NCBI RefSeq assembly: GCF_013133795.1
Contig: NZ_JABGBN010000004.1
Span: forward strand, 1 to 64,000
Length of the DNA: 64,000 bases
Direction: 5' to 3'
From: Pelistega suis
Lineage (GTDB): Bacteria > Pseudomonadota > Gammaproteobacteria > Burkholderiales > Burkholderiaceae_B
Part shown: piece by piece, positions 1-9,379 of the stretch
Numbering within the stretch: the first letter of the stretch is position 1
Layout of the letters: the number at the start of each line of letters is the position of its first letter
Program-made: the position numbers and the translations under genes
Notes under the pieces: model-generated
The model's input: only the letters and a program-made list of their open reading frames with translations
Told to the model about the DNA's origin: nothing
The model's database searches: none

Positions 1-175
1 AGTTTGGCCAAGAACCTTCTTGTGAACCGCTATGGTTAAAACCAGCACGATCAACCTTTGGCCATACTAAATCTTCAAGCTCAGCAGTCCCCTCAGAAGA
101 TACTTTGCTCAAATTGCCGCACGCTGCAAGTAACAGACCTGTTGTTACCGCTAATGCCACTCGAGTAAATTTCAT
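1..175 (-). CDS. Lipoprotein, 3' end outside window
   Basis: The N-terminal 58 codons of a protein read leftward off the window. A hydrophobic leader ends in the lipobox LLAAC, so signal peptidase II cleavage and lipid anchoring are expected. The mature part begins GNLSKVSSEGTAELEDLVWP and continues with a Trp-Pro rich stretch, reminiscent of BamE/OmpA-type lipoproteins of Burkholderiales, but too little is visible to name it. Two in-frame ATGs lie at 181 and 175. The AAGGAA box abuts the first and is 6 nt from the second, so I chose 175. Confidence 0.75.
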   Translation of the reverse strand, partial: MKFTRVALAVTTGLLLAACGNLSKVSSEGTAELEDLVWPKVDRAGFNHSGSQEGSWPN

Positions 176-413
176 TTTCATTTCCTTTTTTTATATATCA
201 AAATGATATAAATACACTTTTATAGATACTATATATACGAATAAAACTATTCGTACTTATCCTAGCCCTGCTAAATCTTACCTTTGTCTGAAATCAATGA
301 AAACCTTTCTTTATTAAAAAGCTTGGTTTTTTTACAATTCCTGACAGTTACCCAGAGAAGTGTTTTTTTCCACACGCTTTGTAACTTTTATGTAAGATGA
401 CGAGTACAAGAAT

Positions 414-1202
414 CTATTTTGTCTCTATTTTAGCCTTACTACGTAAATCGTTCACATACTGCGTGATTTTTTGAGCCGTCATTTGCTCGCGTAAACGCAA
501 TTTAATGCTATCAAAATCAGCCGCTTGTCGAGGACGAATACCAAGCACCTCAATAATATGGTAACCCGCATTAGTTTTAACGGGTGCGGCAATCAATCCT
601 GTTTTATCGCTTTCTGCCACCGCTTTTGCAAACTCTGGCAAATAACGGTTAGCCACTGACCAACCTAAGCTACCACCGTTTTGTGCCGTCGGTGCATCAA
701 TAGAAGATTTCTTGGCCGTCTCTTCAAAAGAGGCTTTTTTATTTTTGAGGCGAGTAATGATATTTTTGGCTTCTGTTTCGTCTTTCACCAGAATATGACG
801 AACGTCATACTCTTTTTGTTTGACCAATTCCGCCACGAGTTCATCGTATACCTTTTTCACTTCCTCATCGCTGATTGGGTTTTTGCTTACCCAATCTCTC
901 AATAGCGCATTGATTAAGAGCTCGTCTTTTGCTTGTTCAACTTGCTTGATAAACTCTTCTTTTTCGTTAAGTTTCAGTTTGTTTGCTTCCTGTAAAAGCA
1001 CGCGACGCGTGATAAGCTCATTTAAGGCCGCTTGTTGTATCTCTGCTGTTTTTTCTTGTCCGATAATAGAGGTCAGCGTATTTTGAAATTCGGCATTAGA
1101 AATACTTTGCCCATTAACCGTAGCGACAACCTCTTGTGGGAGTTGAGCATTGGCTAGCACAGTCATGCTAGAAAGTAATGCAGTAATTAATAAACGTTTC
1201 AT
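414..1202 (-). CDS. Periplasmic parvulin-type peptidylprolyl isomerase
   Basis: A 262-residue PpiC/SurA-like foldase that isomerises prolyl bonds during envelope protein folding. A Sec signal peptide ends at VLANA-Q. It is followed by a helical SurA-N-like domain (about residues 20-120) and a rotamase domain (about 125-220) with the family hallmarks RHILVKDE, GGSLGW and AGYHIIEVLG. The open frame runs 10 codons further upstream, but the start at 1202 has an AAAGGA box 6-7 nt away and begins the signal peptide exactly. It lies 10 bp behind bolA in the same direction, an arrangement common in Burkholderiales, so the two are probably co-transcribed. It could equally be called a PrsA/PpiC homologue. 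Confidence 0.9.
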   Translation of the reverse strand: MKRLLITALLSSMTVLANAQLPQEVVATVNGQSISNAEFQNTLTSIIGQEKTAEIQQAALNELITRRVLLQEANKLKLNEKEEFIKQVEQAKDELLINALLRDWVSKNPISDEEVKKVYDELVAELVKQKEYDVRHILVKDETEAKNIITRLKNKKASFEETAKKSSIDAPTAQNGGSLGWSVANRYLPEFAKAVAESDKTGLIAAPVKTNAGYHIIEVLGIRPRQAADFDSIKLRLREQMTAQKITQYVNDLRSKAKIETK

Positions 1203-1212
1203 AGTATATCCT

Positions 1213-1482
1213 TTAAATTGAGGTAGGTACACGAGTATTAACAGCTAGCGCATGGATTGGATACGGAAGCAAATCCGCTACCGCCGAATACACGAGTCGT
1301 TGTTGAGCTAATAGCGTTAGCCCTTCAAACTTTTTCGATGTAATCATAACACGAAAATGACTGGCACCACTTTGGTTACCTGAATGTCCTTGATGAAAAT
1401 GTGATTCATCAATAATCTCTAGATGGATAGGCTCTAAAACTTGCAAACGCTCTTTAATCAGCTGAGTACGGTCTTGATTCAT
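1213..1482 (-). CDS. BolA family protein
   Basis: An 89-residue protein with the BolA fold. The core H-x-S-H-F-x-V pattern is visible (GASHFRVMITSKKF), followed by the QRLVYSAVADLL helix and the AxxVxT-like end HALAVNTRVP. BolA proteins pair with monothiol glutaredoxins in iron-sulfur cluster handling and affect cell shape and stress response in E. coli. The length is typical. It is the first gene of a likely two-gene unit with the parvulin gene. Confidence 0.9.
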   Translation of the reverse strand: MNQDRTQLIKERLQVLEPIHLEIIDESHFHQGHSGNQSGASHFRVMITSKKFEGLTLLAQQRLVYSAVADLLPYPIHALAVNTRVPTSI

Positions 1483-1642
1483 AATCTGGTGATATTAAAA
1501 AAATTATCTGAATTAGTATTATAGCGTCTTACAACAAAGACGAATTAAATGGTCTTGAGTGGGTATAAACATTCATACTGGCTTTTCTATTAAAAACACG
1601 CTAAGATAGACCACTACATATAAGTCTTTTCGGAATATCAAA

Positions 1643-2836
1643 ATGAATAACATCACATTCCCGCTTTCTAAGCGTGCTACTACAGCGACCAGCTCTGCCA
1701 TCCGTGAAATCCTTAAAATCACAGAGCGTCCTGATATTATTTCTTTTGCGGGTGGTTTACCCTCACCTGAGGGCTTTCCTATCGCTAAAATTCGCGAAGC
1801 CTATGAAACCGTCATGACTCACCACCCTAAAGTAGCACTACAATATGGTCCTACTGAGGGCTATCGCCCGTTACGTGAATGGGTAGTAAGTGACTTTAAA
1901 AAGCGTGGTGTAGAAATCACCGTTGATAATGTCCTTATCGTTTCAGGTTCTCAGCAAGCATTAGACTTAATCGGTAAACTGTTTATTGATGAGGGCTCAA
2001 AAGTATTGCTCGAATCGCCCTCATATTTAGGTGCCATTCAGTCTTTCAATCAATATGGTCCTGTCTATAACACCATCCCAACAGATGAGGGCGGGTTGAT
2101 GCCTGAAGGTCTCACCGATGAAATCGCCAAAGCCGCTCGTTTTATTTATGCCTTACCCAACTACCAAAACCCAACGGGGCGTACGTTAAGTTTAGAGCGT
2201 CGTATCGCTCTTGTTAAACGCTGTGCGGAGCTTAACTTACCTTTAGTTGAGGATGATCCTTATGGTGAATTACGCTTTGAAGGTGAGGAACTACCAGGCT
2301 TATTCGCTTTATCTCAGCAATACGGTGGTACGGTTATTCGTATGGGCTCTTTCTCTAAAGTACTTGCTCCAGGTATGCGTATTGGCTTTATCATTGCCCC
2401 TGCGGCTATCATTAGCAAAATGGTACAATTAAAGCAAGCCACGGATTTACATACCGCGTCGATTACGCAAATGGCTGTTTATGAGGCGATTAAGGACGGT
2501 TTCTTAGACGAACATCTTCCTAAAGTGCGTGAGCTTTATAAGCGTCAATGTCATTATATGCTTGAAGCACTAGAAGAGCATTTTGCAGGTATTGATGTCA
2601 AATGGACTCGCCCTGCTGGTGGTATGTTTATCTGGTTAACTTTCCCTAAAGGTGTCAATACAACAGAACTACTTGCGCGTGCGGTCGAAGAGCAAAAAGT
2701 CGCTTATGTACCCGGTCAGCCTTTCTATCCAGCAGCGACTGAGCCAGTGACGAATACATTACGTCTGAGTTTTGTAACCGTACCAGAAGAAAAAATTCGT
2801 CAAGGCATCGCTGGTCTTGCTAAACTTTTTAAATAA
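1643..2836 (+). CDS. PLP-dependent aminotransferase, class I/II
   Basis: A 397-residue fold-type I aminotransferase of the 2-aminoadipate/LysN-like or MocR-catalytic-domain group. Visible landmarks are FAGGLPSPEGFP near the N-terminus, QYGPTEGYRPLREW, the PNYQNPTGRTL substrate/cofactor segment, the VEDDPYGELRF Asp that contacts the pyridine nitrogen, and GSFSKVLAPGMRIGF carrying the Schiff-base Lys. No GntR DNA-binding domain precedes it, so it is an enzyme rather than a MocR regulator. The exact amino donor is unknown; branched-chain, aromatic or aminoadipate substrates are all possible. Strong terminator directly downstream. Confidence 0.88.
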   Translation: MNNITFPLSKRATTATSSAIREILKITERPDIISFAGGLPSPEGFPIAKIREAYETVMTHHPKVALQYGPTEGYRPLREWVVSDFKKRGVEITVDNVLIVSGSQQALDLIGKLFIDEGSKVLLESPSYLGAIQSFNQYGPVYNTIPTDEGGLMPEGLTDEIAKAARFIYALPNYQNPTGRTLSLERRIALVKRCAELNLPLVEDDPYGELRFEGEELPGLFALSQQYGGTVIRMGSFSKVLAPGMRIGFIIAPAAIISKMVQLKQATDLHTASITQMAVYEAIKDGFLDEHLPKVRELYKRQCHYMLEALEEHFAGIDVKWTRPAGGMFIWLTFPKGVNTTELLARAVEEQKVAYVPGQPFYPAATEPVTNTLRLSFVTVPEEKIRQGIAGLAKLFK

Positions 2837-2854
2837 CTCTCTCTCAACCCTCTA

Positions 2855-2917
2855 CGGCTCTTAGCGTCCCCCTCTCTCTGATTCGCTAATGAATCGCGCT
2901 AAGAGCCGCTTTTTTTT
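2855..2917 (+). terminator. Intrinsic terminator after the aminotransferase gene
   Basis: A perfect 12-bp inverted repeat (CGGCTCTTAGCG at 2855-2866 and its complement at 2897-2908) with a 30-nt loop, followed by a run of eight T. The T tract ends two bases before the ATG of the next gene (earP). Confidence 0.85.
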
Positions 2918-2919
2918 CA

Positions 2920-4383
2920 ATGAAAAATACCCCTTTTATTGATATTTTCTGCCGAGTCATTGATAACTACGGTGATATTGGTGTTTGCTGGCGTTTTGCT
3001 AAAGATCTCCACCATACATTACACATAAATGACACACAAAATACACACAATATTCACACCAAATTTTCAAAAGACAGTCTCTTTCATCAGCTCTTTCAAG
3101 CGTCTACTCACCAACCTTATCCCATTCGTTTATGGGTAGATGATCTGGTCAGTTTTGCCAAGATTGAACCAGAACTGATGGCATTATTACCCAGTGTTTC
3201 CACAGCAGATACCCCCTCTGTCAATATGAATGAGACCATAGTCACAACAAACTCTACTTTGGATACCGTCGCTACACCTCCCCCTTTTCAAACCCACATT
3301 AAGGGGATACACATCATTCATTGGACGCCTCATACGGTTCAGCAATTACTTCTTCATCGGCAACAAGCCATCCATCCAGCGCCTATTGTGATTGAGGCTT
3401 TTGGCACAGATTTGGATGAAAGTTTTATTCAAGCGATGCCAGGTCATACGCATTATTGGTTTAATCTTGAGTATTTGAGCGCAGAGGACTGGATAGAAAG
3501 CTTTCATGGACAAGCCTCTCCACAAAAAAATGGGGTACCAAAATATTTTTTCTTTCCCGGTTTTACCTCCAAAACCGGCGGACTTATTCGGGAAGTCGAT
3601 TTGATCAATCGTCTCAGTCATTTTTCTCATGACGACAAAGTACAATGGCTGACACACTATATTCATCCAATGGCAGCTCAAGCTTACGTTGAAAATGCTC
3701 GTCTTATCCATCTTTTTTGCTATCCTAGCGCCCCCTTGGCTAGTTTAGTAGAAGCGCTATGTGAAGTCTATGCAACAGACCATCGCCCCACCTTATTGCT
3801 TCTAGCGGAAGGGATCTTACCTCATGCCGAACACATATTAGCTGGGTATGTCACTCAAACAGGCGCAGATATTCGTTTACAACGTTTTTCTTTTATTCCT
3901 CAGGCGCAATTTGATTATTTACTCAATATCGCTGACTTTAATATCATCCGCGGGGAAGATAGTTTTGTACGTGCTATCTGGTCTGGTCAGCCTTTTTTAT
4001 GGCACATTTATGAGCAACAAGATGACACTCACTTTGAAAAACTTAAGGCGTGGTTAAATAGCTACCCTCTCCCTCATCCACTAGCTCAATTGCAATACGA
4101 TTGGAATTACTATGCTGCCTGGAATAATCCTCTGATTAAACCTGCCCCTATTGAAGAAGCCGAAAAAGCAAAGGCCACTCTCCATCAACAATTAGTGCAA
4201 CACTGGTGCGCGCTTTTTTCTTCTTCATCCTGTATGGACTTCTTCACCACAGACATCTCGTCAAAAAAAATGACATCATTATGGCAAGAAGTTCAAGATT
4301 TTCACTTACGCTATCGTGAGGATTTACTGAAAAATCCGACTTTGTCTTTTAGTATGCTCAATTTTCAGGCAAAGCAATCATAA
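2920..4383 (+). CDS. earP: EF-P arginine rhamnosyltransferase EarP
   Basis: EarP transfers rhamnose from dTDP-L-rhamnose to Arg32 of elongation factor P, which activates EF-P for rescue of ribosomes at polyproline stretches. The N-terminus IFCRVIDNYGDIGVCWR is the family signature with the two Asp (15 and 19) that correspond to the catalytic/positioning Asp residues. The nucleotide-sugar-binding C-terminal Rossmann half carries FNIIRGEDSFVRAIWSGQPF. At 487 residues it is longer than the usual 370-400; extra low-complexity segments lie around residues 33-60 and 85-125. Its acceptor EF-P is encoded 46 bp downstream. No ribosome binding site fits: the start codon follows a terminator T tract directly. 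Confidence 0.95.
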   Translation: MKNTPFIDIFCRVIDNYGDIGVCWRFAKDLHHTLHINDTQNTHNIHTKFSKDSLFHQLFQASTHQPYPIRLWVDDLVSFAKIEPELMALLPSVSTADTPSVNMNETIVTTNSTLDTVATPPPFQTHIKGIHIIHWTPHTVQQLLLHRQQAIHPAPIVIEAFGTDLDESFIQAMPGHTHYWFNLEYLSAEDWIESFHGQASPQKNGVPKYFFFPGFTSKTGGLIREVDLINRLSHFSHDDKVQWLTHYIHPMAAQAYVENARLIHLFCYPSAPLASLVEALCEVYATDHRPTLLLLAEGILPHAEHILAGYVTQTGADIRLQRFSFIPQAQFDYLLNIADFNIIRGEDSFVRAIWSGQPFLWHIYEQQDDTHFEKLKAWLNSYPLPHPLAQLQYDWNYYAAWNNPLIKPAPIEEAEKAKATLHQQLVQHWCALFSSSSCMDFFTTDISSKKMTSLWQEVQDFHLRYREDLLKNPTLSFSMLNFQAKQS

Positions 4384-4429
4384 AACGGCTAAAATATCTC
4401 TTTTATTCTTCTAACCTGAGGTTCGTTTA

Positions 4430-4987
4430 ATGAAAACCGCTCAAGAATTACGTGTAGGTAATGTGGTAATGGTTGATGGTCAACCACTCGTTGTACAAAA
4501 AGCTGAATACAACAAATCTGGTCGTAACGCTGCTGTTGTTAAGTTAAAATTTAAAAACTTATTAACGGCTTCTGGCTCAGAAACAGTTTATAAAGCTGAT
4601 GAGAAATTTGATGTTGTTATTCTAGACAAAAAAGAATGTACTTATTCTTACTTTGCTGATCCAATGTATGTGTTTATGGACGAAGAATACAACCAACACG
4701 ACGTTGAAGCAGACAATATGGGTGATGCGCTTAACTTCCTAGAAGAAGGTATGACAGTTGAGGTAGTATTCTACGAAGGTCGTGCTATCTCTGTAGAGTT
4801 GCCAACAATTATCGTTCGTGAAATCACGTATACAGAACCTGCTGTTAAAGGTGATACATCAGGTAAAGTAATGAAACCTGCTAAAATCAATACTGGTTTT
4901 GAATTAGCTGTGCCTTTATTCTGCAATATCGGCGATAAAATTGAAATCGATACACGTACGAACGAATACCGTTCTCGTGTGATGTAA
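4430..4987 (+). CDS. efp: Elongation factor P
   Basis: EF-P binds between the ribosomal P and E sites and promotes peptide bond formation at consecutive prolines. The 185-residue length and three-domain layout are canonical (KOW-like N domain, two OB domains). The loop NKSGRN places Arg at position 32, the residue rhamnosylated by EarP, instead of the Lys used by the EpmA branch. It follows earP, and its stop TAA overlaps the next ATG (TAATG), so translation of the downstream membrane protein is probably coupled. Confidence 0.97.
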   Translation: MKTAQELRVGNVVMVDGQPLVVQKAEYNKSGRNAAVVKLKFKNLLTASGSETVYKADEKFDVVILDKKECTYSYFADPMYVFMDEEYNQHDVEADNMGDALNFLEEGMTVEVVFYEGRAISVELPTIIVREITYTEPAVKGDTSGKVMKPAKINTGFELAVPLFCNIGDKIEIDTRTNEYRSRVM

Positions 4988-5433
4988 TGTTTAAAACGAT
5001 TTTAAGTTTTATCTTTGCATTAATCATCGTGGCACTTATTAGTTTAGGTGTCACGATTTTTAGTATCGGTGGCTACCAAGGACTTGATAGCACCATTGCT
5101 TGGTCTACACTGAACAGTTTTTTGTACGCTACGGTACACAAACTCGGGGTCGTTGCTGTCGCTTTAGCGATTATTTTTCACCTTATTCCCAAACACTTGC
5201 CTCGCCTTATTCTCACTGTCGCTATCAGTGCTCCTTTAGCGATTTTCTATAATTATGCATGGCTTGCTTGGAGTCAAGATGGACAATTACTCACCCAACT
5301 GTATGCTCGTGGGATGAGTACTGCACAAATCTTCTCAGAAATCCTACTTTATTACGGTATCTTTGCCGCACTACTGGCTTTAATTGGTGGGATGGTTACC
5401 CTGAAATTAACTCGCCATAAAAATAAAAACTGA
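4987..5433 (+). CDS. Small four-helix integral membrane protein, unknown function
   Basis: A 148-residue hydrophobic protein with four predicted transmembrane segments, around residues 4-28, 50-66, 70-95 and 113-140, ending in a basic tail (TRHKNKN). I do not recognise a named family. Its start codon overlaps the efp stop codon by one base, so it is translated with EF-P, but no functional link can be read from the sequence. Confidence 0.7.
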   Translation: MFKTILSFIFALIIVALISLGVTIFSIGGYQGLDSTIAWSTLNSFLYATVHKLGVVAVALAIIFHLIPKHLPRLILTVAISAPLAIFYNYAWLAWSQDGQLLTQLYARGMSTAQIFSEILLYYGIFAALLALIGGMVTLKLTRHKNKN

Positions 5434-5493
5434 CTTTATCACCTTATTGTCCTTCACGTTTTAAAGCCAGTTTCAATGCGTTTAAGGATAATT

Positions 5494-5979
5494 TTAATCT
5501 CGAAAATTATTAAAACTCAAGGGGGCATCGCTTACTTCTTTTTTCAGTAAAGCAATTACTTCTTGCAATGTATCTCGCTTAGCGCCACTTACACGTACGG
5601 TATCCCCCTGGATACTCGCTTGTACTTTAAGTTTGCTATCTTTAATTTGCTTCACAATGCGTTTTGCTAAATCCCCTGTCACGCCCTTACGGATTGTCGC
5701 TAACTGCTTGAGCTTATCGCCAGAGATTTTTTCTTGTTTACCGTACTCTAAAAAACGTAAATCCACATGACGTTTAGCCAATTTATTGATTAACACGTCC
5801 TTAACTTGATTGACTTTAAAATCATCATCCGCAAAAATCGTTAATTCAAATTCTTTTTGTTCAATACGAGCATCAGACCCCTTAAAATCAAAACGAGTAG
5901 AAATCTCTTTATTGGCTTGATCTACTGCATTACGCACTTCAATCATATCCGCTTCGCTAACCACGTCAAATGATGGCAT
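5494..5979 (-). CDS. yajQ: YajQ family nucleotide-binding protein
   Basis: A 161-residue UPF0234/YajQ protein starting [20 protein letters not shown], with [11 protein letters not shown], the second ferredoxin-like half carrying [30 protein letters not shown], and the family C-terminus LSFNNFRD. YajQ homologues bind nucleotides; the Xanthomonas member binds cyclic di-GMP and modulates a LysR regulator. The length is typical. It converges on the efp operon and has no operon partner. Confidence 0.93.
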   Translation of the reverse strand: MPSFDVVSEADMIEVRNAVDQANKEISTRFDFKGSDARIEQKEFELTIFADDDFKVNQVKDVLINKLAKRHVDLRFLEYGKQEKISGDKLKQLATIRKGVTGDLAKRIVKQIKDSKLKVQASIQGDTVRVSGAKRDTLQEVIALLKKEVSDAPLSFNNFRD

Positions 5980-6210
5980 TTTTTATCCTCTTTTAAAAAA
6001 TGAATACGTTCATTATACCCTCAAAACACTTGTTACTTATTAAAGTATTTACGTGCCTTATTCACAATCTTTTACGCTTGTCTTATAGAAGAACCACCCT
6101 ATATTCTTTACAATAAGCGATAAGGCACAACTCAACGCTTGCCAATAAGTATTTGCTTAACATCAGCATTTCTCGCTTTTTATTAATTTACATCTTTTAA
6201 GGATTTTAAA

Positions 6211-6999
6211 ATGAGCGCATTCAATATCTTAGAACAATTATTAGGTAAAGGTACCGGTGGTTTACTCGGTGATTTACAGCAACAAGCGCGCGAGAAATTT
6301 GGTCAAGCAACTCAGTCTGACCGCTTTAACCAAGCACAAGCTAAAGGGGCTGATATTTTTAATCAAATTAAAAATGCGACCACCGGTACAAGCTCTGTCT
6401 TGACTTCGGGTGATAAGACCGGTTTAGCGGCAGGTGCATTAGCCGTTTTATTGGGTCAAAAAACCGATAGTAGTCTGGCTAAACTAGGGGGCATGGCTGC
6501 TTTGGGGACGATTGCATTTAAAGCTTTTCAACGCTGGCAAGAACAGCAAGCTGCTATGGGGACTCCGTCAACAGAAACGATTCATCGTGCTCCAGGTGCT
6601 GTCCCTCCTGCTCAGATTCCAGCGCCTAGCCTTGATAATGCAGTATCGGCAGAAACCGAACAAGTGAGTCGTGCACTACTGGTTGCGATGATTGCTGCCG
6701 CTAAGGCAGATGGTCATATCCAAGAGGACGAAAAAGCACAATTAGATCAACATCTGGCTCAACTTACTGATGCTCAAGACTGTGCTTGGTTCCAAGCAGA
6801 AATTAATCGTCCTGTCGACCCTAGCTATGTAGCGAGTTATGCAAACAATACGCATCTCGCCGCTCAAATGTATGCATTGAGTATTGCCATGTGTAATAAT
6901 CAAAACTTTATGGAAAAAGCCTATTTAGAGGAATTGGCTAAGCAACTCAACCTTGAGGCTTCTCTTAAACAAGAGATTGAGCGTCAAGTGACGCGCTAA
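6211..6999 (+). CDS. DUF533/TerB-like protein
   Basis: A 262-residue protein. The N-terminal 130 residues are Gly/Ala/Gln rich with a hydrophobic stretch (AAGALAVLLG and LGGMAALGTIAFKAF). The C-terminal about 110 residues form an all-helical TerB-like domain (SRALLVAMIAAAKADGHIQ, DEKAQLDQHL, MYALSIAMC, YLEELAKQLNL) with the usual acidic residue after AKADG. This matches the YebE/DUF533 group of inner-membrane-associated proteins whose biochemical role is unclear. A good AAGGA box precedes the start. Confidence 0.8.
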   Translation: MSAFNILEQLLGKGTGGLLGDLQQQAREKFGQATQSDRFNQAQAKGADIFNQIKNATTGTSSVLTSGDKTGLAAGALAVLLGQKTDSSLAKLGGMAALGTIAFKAFQRWQEQQAAMGTPSTETIHRAPGAVPPAQIPAPSLDNAVSAETEQVSRALLVAMIAAAKADGHIQEDEKAQLDQHLAQLTDAQDCAWFQAEINRPVDPSYVASYANNTHLAAQMYALSIAMCNNQNFMEKAYLEELAKQLNLEASLKQEIERQVTR

Positions 7000-7019
7000 A
7001 CGACCTTATCCCCCTAAAA

Positions 7020-7054
7020 CCACGTTTGCCCTCTCCATAAAAGGGCATCCGTGG
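7020..7054. terminator. Hairpin between convergent genes
   Basis: Arms CCACG and TGCCCT at 7020-7032 pair with AGGGCA and CGTGG at 7042-7054, with a small internal mismatch. It sits between the ends of two convergent genes. There are four T on the minus-strand side and no T tract on the plus side, so the terminator call is tentative. Confidence 0.4.
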
Positions 7055-7065
7055 CATTAACGACG

Positions 7066-8625
7066 CTATGCCTTAAGTTGTGCATATAATCGGCACGCAT
7101 TGAGTAACATAGCTTCTTGCCGATAAGGTTTGTCACTATGTAGGGGTAACATAGATAAAAATAGCAAAATTGTCACTGCCATGATTTGTGCATTATCAAT
7201 CCCCTCAATAAATGGTCTGGCTAAAAATACCTGCTGAATAGCTAGCAAACGTTCATCAAGCGTAAATCTTATGGTAGATCCTAAGTCCTCTGATCTTTCG
7301 ATGACAAACGCATCCGCTATAATAAAGTCATATAAGCCAATCACTGAGTGATGCAATTTAGCTAAGTCATACACTTGATTACCATAAATACTCAACTCTT
7401 GCTGATGCGTGAGCCCTCGTGGGTCAATCACCTTAATTGTATCCGCTCGTGAATCAAACAAAATATTGCTAAAACATAAATCACCATGGCAAATAGCGGG
7501 AATCACGGGTAAGGTCAACGCTCTATCAATACAATCTTGCGCAATCTCACGTAATGATGGCAAGATTTTCCCATCATAATGTAATGGGGTATCCAATGTC
7601 ATATGGCTCTGATGGGCATATTCAGCTAAACGCGTATAGGTTTTATCTACATACAAGGCTCGGGCATCCTGATCAATCCTCTCTAGCGATTGTTGCGCTG
7701 GAAAGAGTCTTCGACTCTCGCTCATATACTGTCCAATAAGCGCAAAAAGCTTTTCCCAAAAGGCGACTGGATTTCTACCATGAACCAAAATTTCATTTAA
7801 GGGCAATAAAGGCAAATATTCTGTTTCATAAAAAAAATGATGGTCTGATGTTGTACCCGTTTGAATCAGCTGAGGAATATAACGCTTTAACGCCGCAGGA
7901 ATCTGCGTTAGCCAATAAGCTTCTGCTTCTATCTTGCGAGTCAATACGCCTGACTTCCACACAACGCCTTGGCTTATTTTTAAGGTATTAAACACCCGTT
8001 GTGTTGTAATAGCAGAACGTGAACGAAAATAGGTATTAATATGCCCTAAGTCATACCACTCATTCATTTGAGGGTAATCAATGTGTGCTTGCTGCGCGGC
8101 ATAATAGTGTACGGCAGCGACAAAATTATGCTCTTTAGCAACCAATGCCGCCAAAAACTGTGGCGCCTCACTAAAGGAGAAATAACCACACCAGGCGAGT
8201 TTACGCTCTGTTGGATGGCTCCATTCCCACTCATAATTGTCTTGTGTATTGCCCAACGCAATACAATCCTCTTCCATAGGAAATTGCTTGAGTAAGGTAT
8301 CTCCATGAAGTAATCGTAAGGGAGAATGCTGAATACCTACCTTTGTTACGCTGTACGTAATCGCCTTTCCCAACGAGATACCTTCGGGGACAAAGATTAC
8401 CTCCAGAGATAATGTATGAATCAAAAAGACTTCCATCAGATTCAGGCGATACCCCTCAGGCAATGAAAGATAGATAGGCTCCTGGTCACCGAATGCCTGA
8501 CGTAAGGCTTTTACCTGATAATAAAGAAGTTTATGATTCCCAATGGGTAAAAAACAAGGTGGTATAGCCCCTAACTCATTCCTAAACTCTGCATTAACAT
8601 AAGCCGCTGAATTAATTAGTATCAT
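7066..8625 (-). CDS. Nucleotidyltransferase-like plus APH/choline-kinase-like fusion protein
   Basis: A 519-residue two-part protein. Residues 1 to about 200 look like a degenerate GT-A/nucleotidyltransferase fold (LPIGNHKLLYYQVKALRQAFG). Residues about 230-519 look like an aminoglycoside-phosphotransferase/choline-kinase fold with the catalytic loop ICHGDLCFSNILF (His-Gly-Asp...Asn) and the metal-binding DPRG in VIDPRGLTHQ. It is last in an operon with a second nucleotidyltransferase 9 bp upstream and a glycosyltransferase-like gene. I infer phosphorylation and activation of a small sugar or alcohol for a surface glycan, by analogy to LicA/LicC-type or Campylobacter capsule-modification sets. 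The actual substrate is unknown. Confidence 0.65.
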   Translation of the reverse strand: MILINSAAYVNAEFRNELGAIPPCFLPIGNHKLLYYQVKALRQAFGDQEPIYLSLPEGYRLNLMEVFLIHTLSLEVIFVPEGISLGKAITYSVTKVGIQHSPLRLLHGDTLLKQFPMEEDCIALGNTQDNYEWEWSHPTERKLAWCGYFSFSEAPQFLAALVAKEHNFVAAVHYYAAQQAHIDYPQMNEWYDLGHINTYFRSRSAITTQRVFNTLKISQGVVWKSGVLTRKIEAEAYWLTQIPAALKRYIPQLIQTGTTSDHHFFYETEYLPLLPLNEILVHGRNPVAFWEKLFALIGQYMSESRRLFPAQQSLERIDQDARALYVDKTYTRLAEYAHQSHMTLDTPLHYDGKILPSLREIAQDCIDRALTLPVIPAICHGDLCFSNILFDSRADTIKVIDPRGLTHQQELSIYGNQVYDLAKLHHSVIGLYDFIIADAFVIERSEDLGSTIRFTLDERLLAIQQVFLARPFIEGIDNAQIMAVTILLFLSMLPLHSDKPYRQEAMLLNACRLYAQLKA

Positions 8626-8634
8626 GCCTTTTTC

Positions 8635-9354
8635 CTAAAACGTCATTCTTGCCAACTGTTGCTGATATTCTTCGGGCGTTCCACAAAATTGCATATCCAT
8701 CGCATTGATTAAATCGTAGTAAACAACGCCTTTCTCTGCAATCAAGGCATTATATAAAGGAGCAATATAAAACTCGTTTTTAATAGTCTGCCCCTGTTCT
8801 TTTGCCTGCAAAAATAACCGCTCAAATAAGGCTTTATTCTTAAAGTAATATAAACCGTTACTACATAAATCTGAAATACGTTCTTTCTCTGTGGTTTGAA
8901 TCACATTCTTTGAGTAGGCATCTGCCTGTACAAAGGACCAATGCTCTCCCTCTCCTTTAAAAACTTGTAGATAACCATCACAATTCTCTACCCAACTTGG
9001 TTTTATAAAGGTATTAATTTGGGAGTCAATATTAAAAATGTACAAGCCCTCATCGCTTTTTATGTCACGCAGACCTTGATAAACCGTATCCGCTTGACCC
9101 TGTGTCGGTTCATCTAAACACACTAAGGTATAATCCACGATACCTAATCGAGCAATTTCTGTTTCTAAAAAAGCAGCGGTATCATTCATTTGACGATAAA
9201 TAAAGACAAATTTATCCGTCGTGAAATAATTTTCAAAAGAACGTACAGACCATCCAAATACCGTTTCCCCATGGAGAGAAAGTTGATACTTAGGAAGAGT
9301 ATACCCTGCTTGGGAAAAACGTGAGCTCAACCCCGCCATAGGAATAATAAACAT
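8635..9354 (-). CDS. Sugar/alcohol-phosphate nucleotidyltransferase
   Basis: A protein of about 239 residues that begins FIIPMAGLSSRFSQAGYTLPKY, matching the nucleotidyltransferase signature (P-M-A-G-x-x-S-R-F...K). FNIDSQI supplies the metal-coordinating Asp region, and NEFYIAPLYNALI is typical of this capsule-associated group (Campylobacter Cj1416-like). The open frame starts at a TTG at 9360, but the ATG at 9354 has an AGGA box 6 nt away and is preferred. It is flanked by the kinase fusion downstream and the glycosyltransferase-like gene 25 bp upstream. It would make an NDP-activated donor; the donor is not identifiable from sequence. Confidence 0.75.
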   Translation of the reverse strand: MFIIPMAGLSSRFSQAGYTLPKYQLSLHGETVFGWSVRSFENYFTTDKFVFIYRQMNDTAAFLETEIARLGIVDYTLVCLDEPTQGQADTVYQGLRDIKSDEGLYIFNIDSQINTFIKPSWVENCDGYLQVFKGEGEHWSFVQADAYSKNVIQTTEKERISDLCSNGLYYFKNKALFERLFLQAKEQGQTIKNEFYIAPLYNALIAEKGVVYYDLINAMDMQFCGTPEEYQQQLARMTF

Positions 9355-9379
9355 ATGCAATCCTGTTTAAAAAGTTATC

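Noticed and set aside
681-905. Frames on the plus strand opposite the parvulin gene
   Set aside because: Shadow frames of a confident gene, without ribosome binding sites or recognisable domains.
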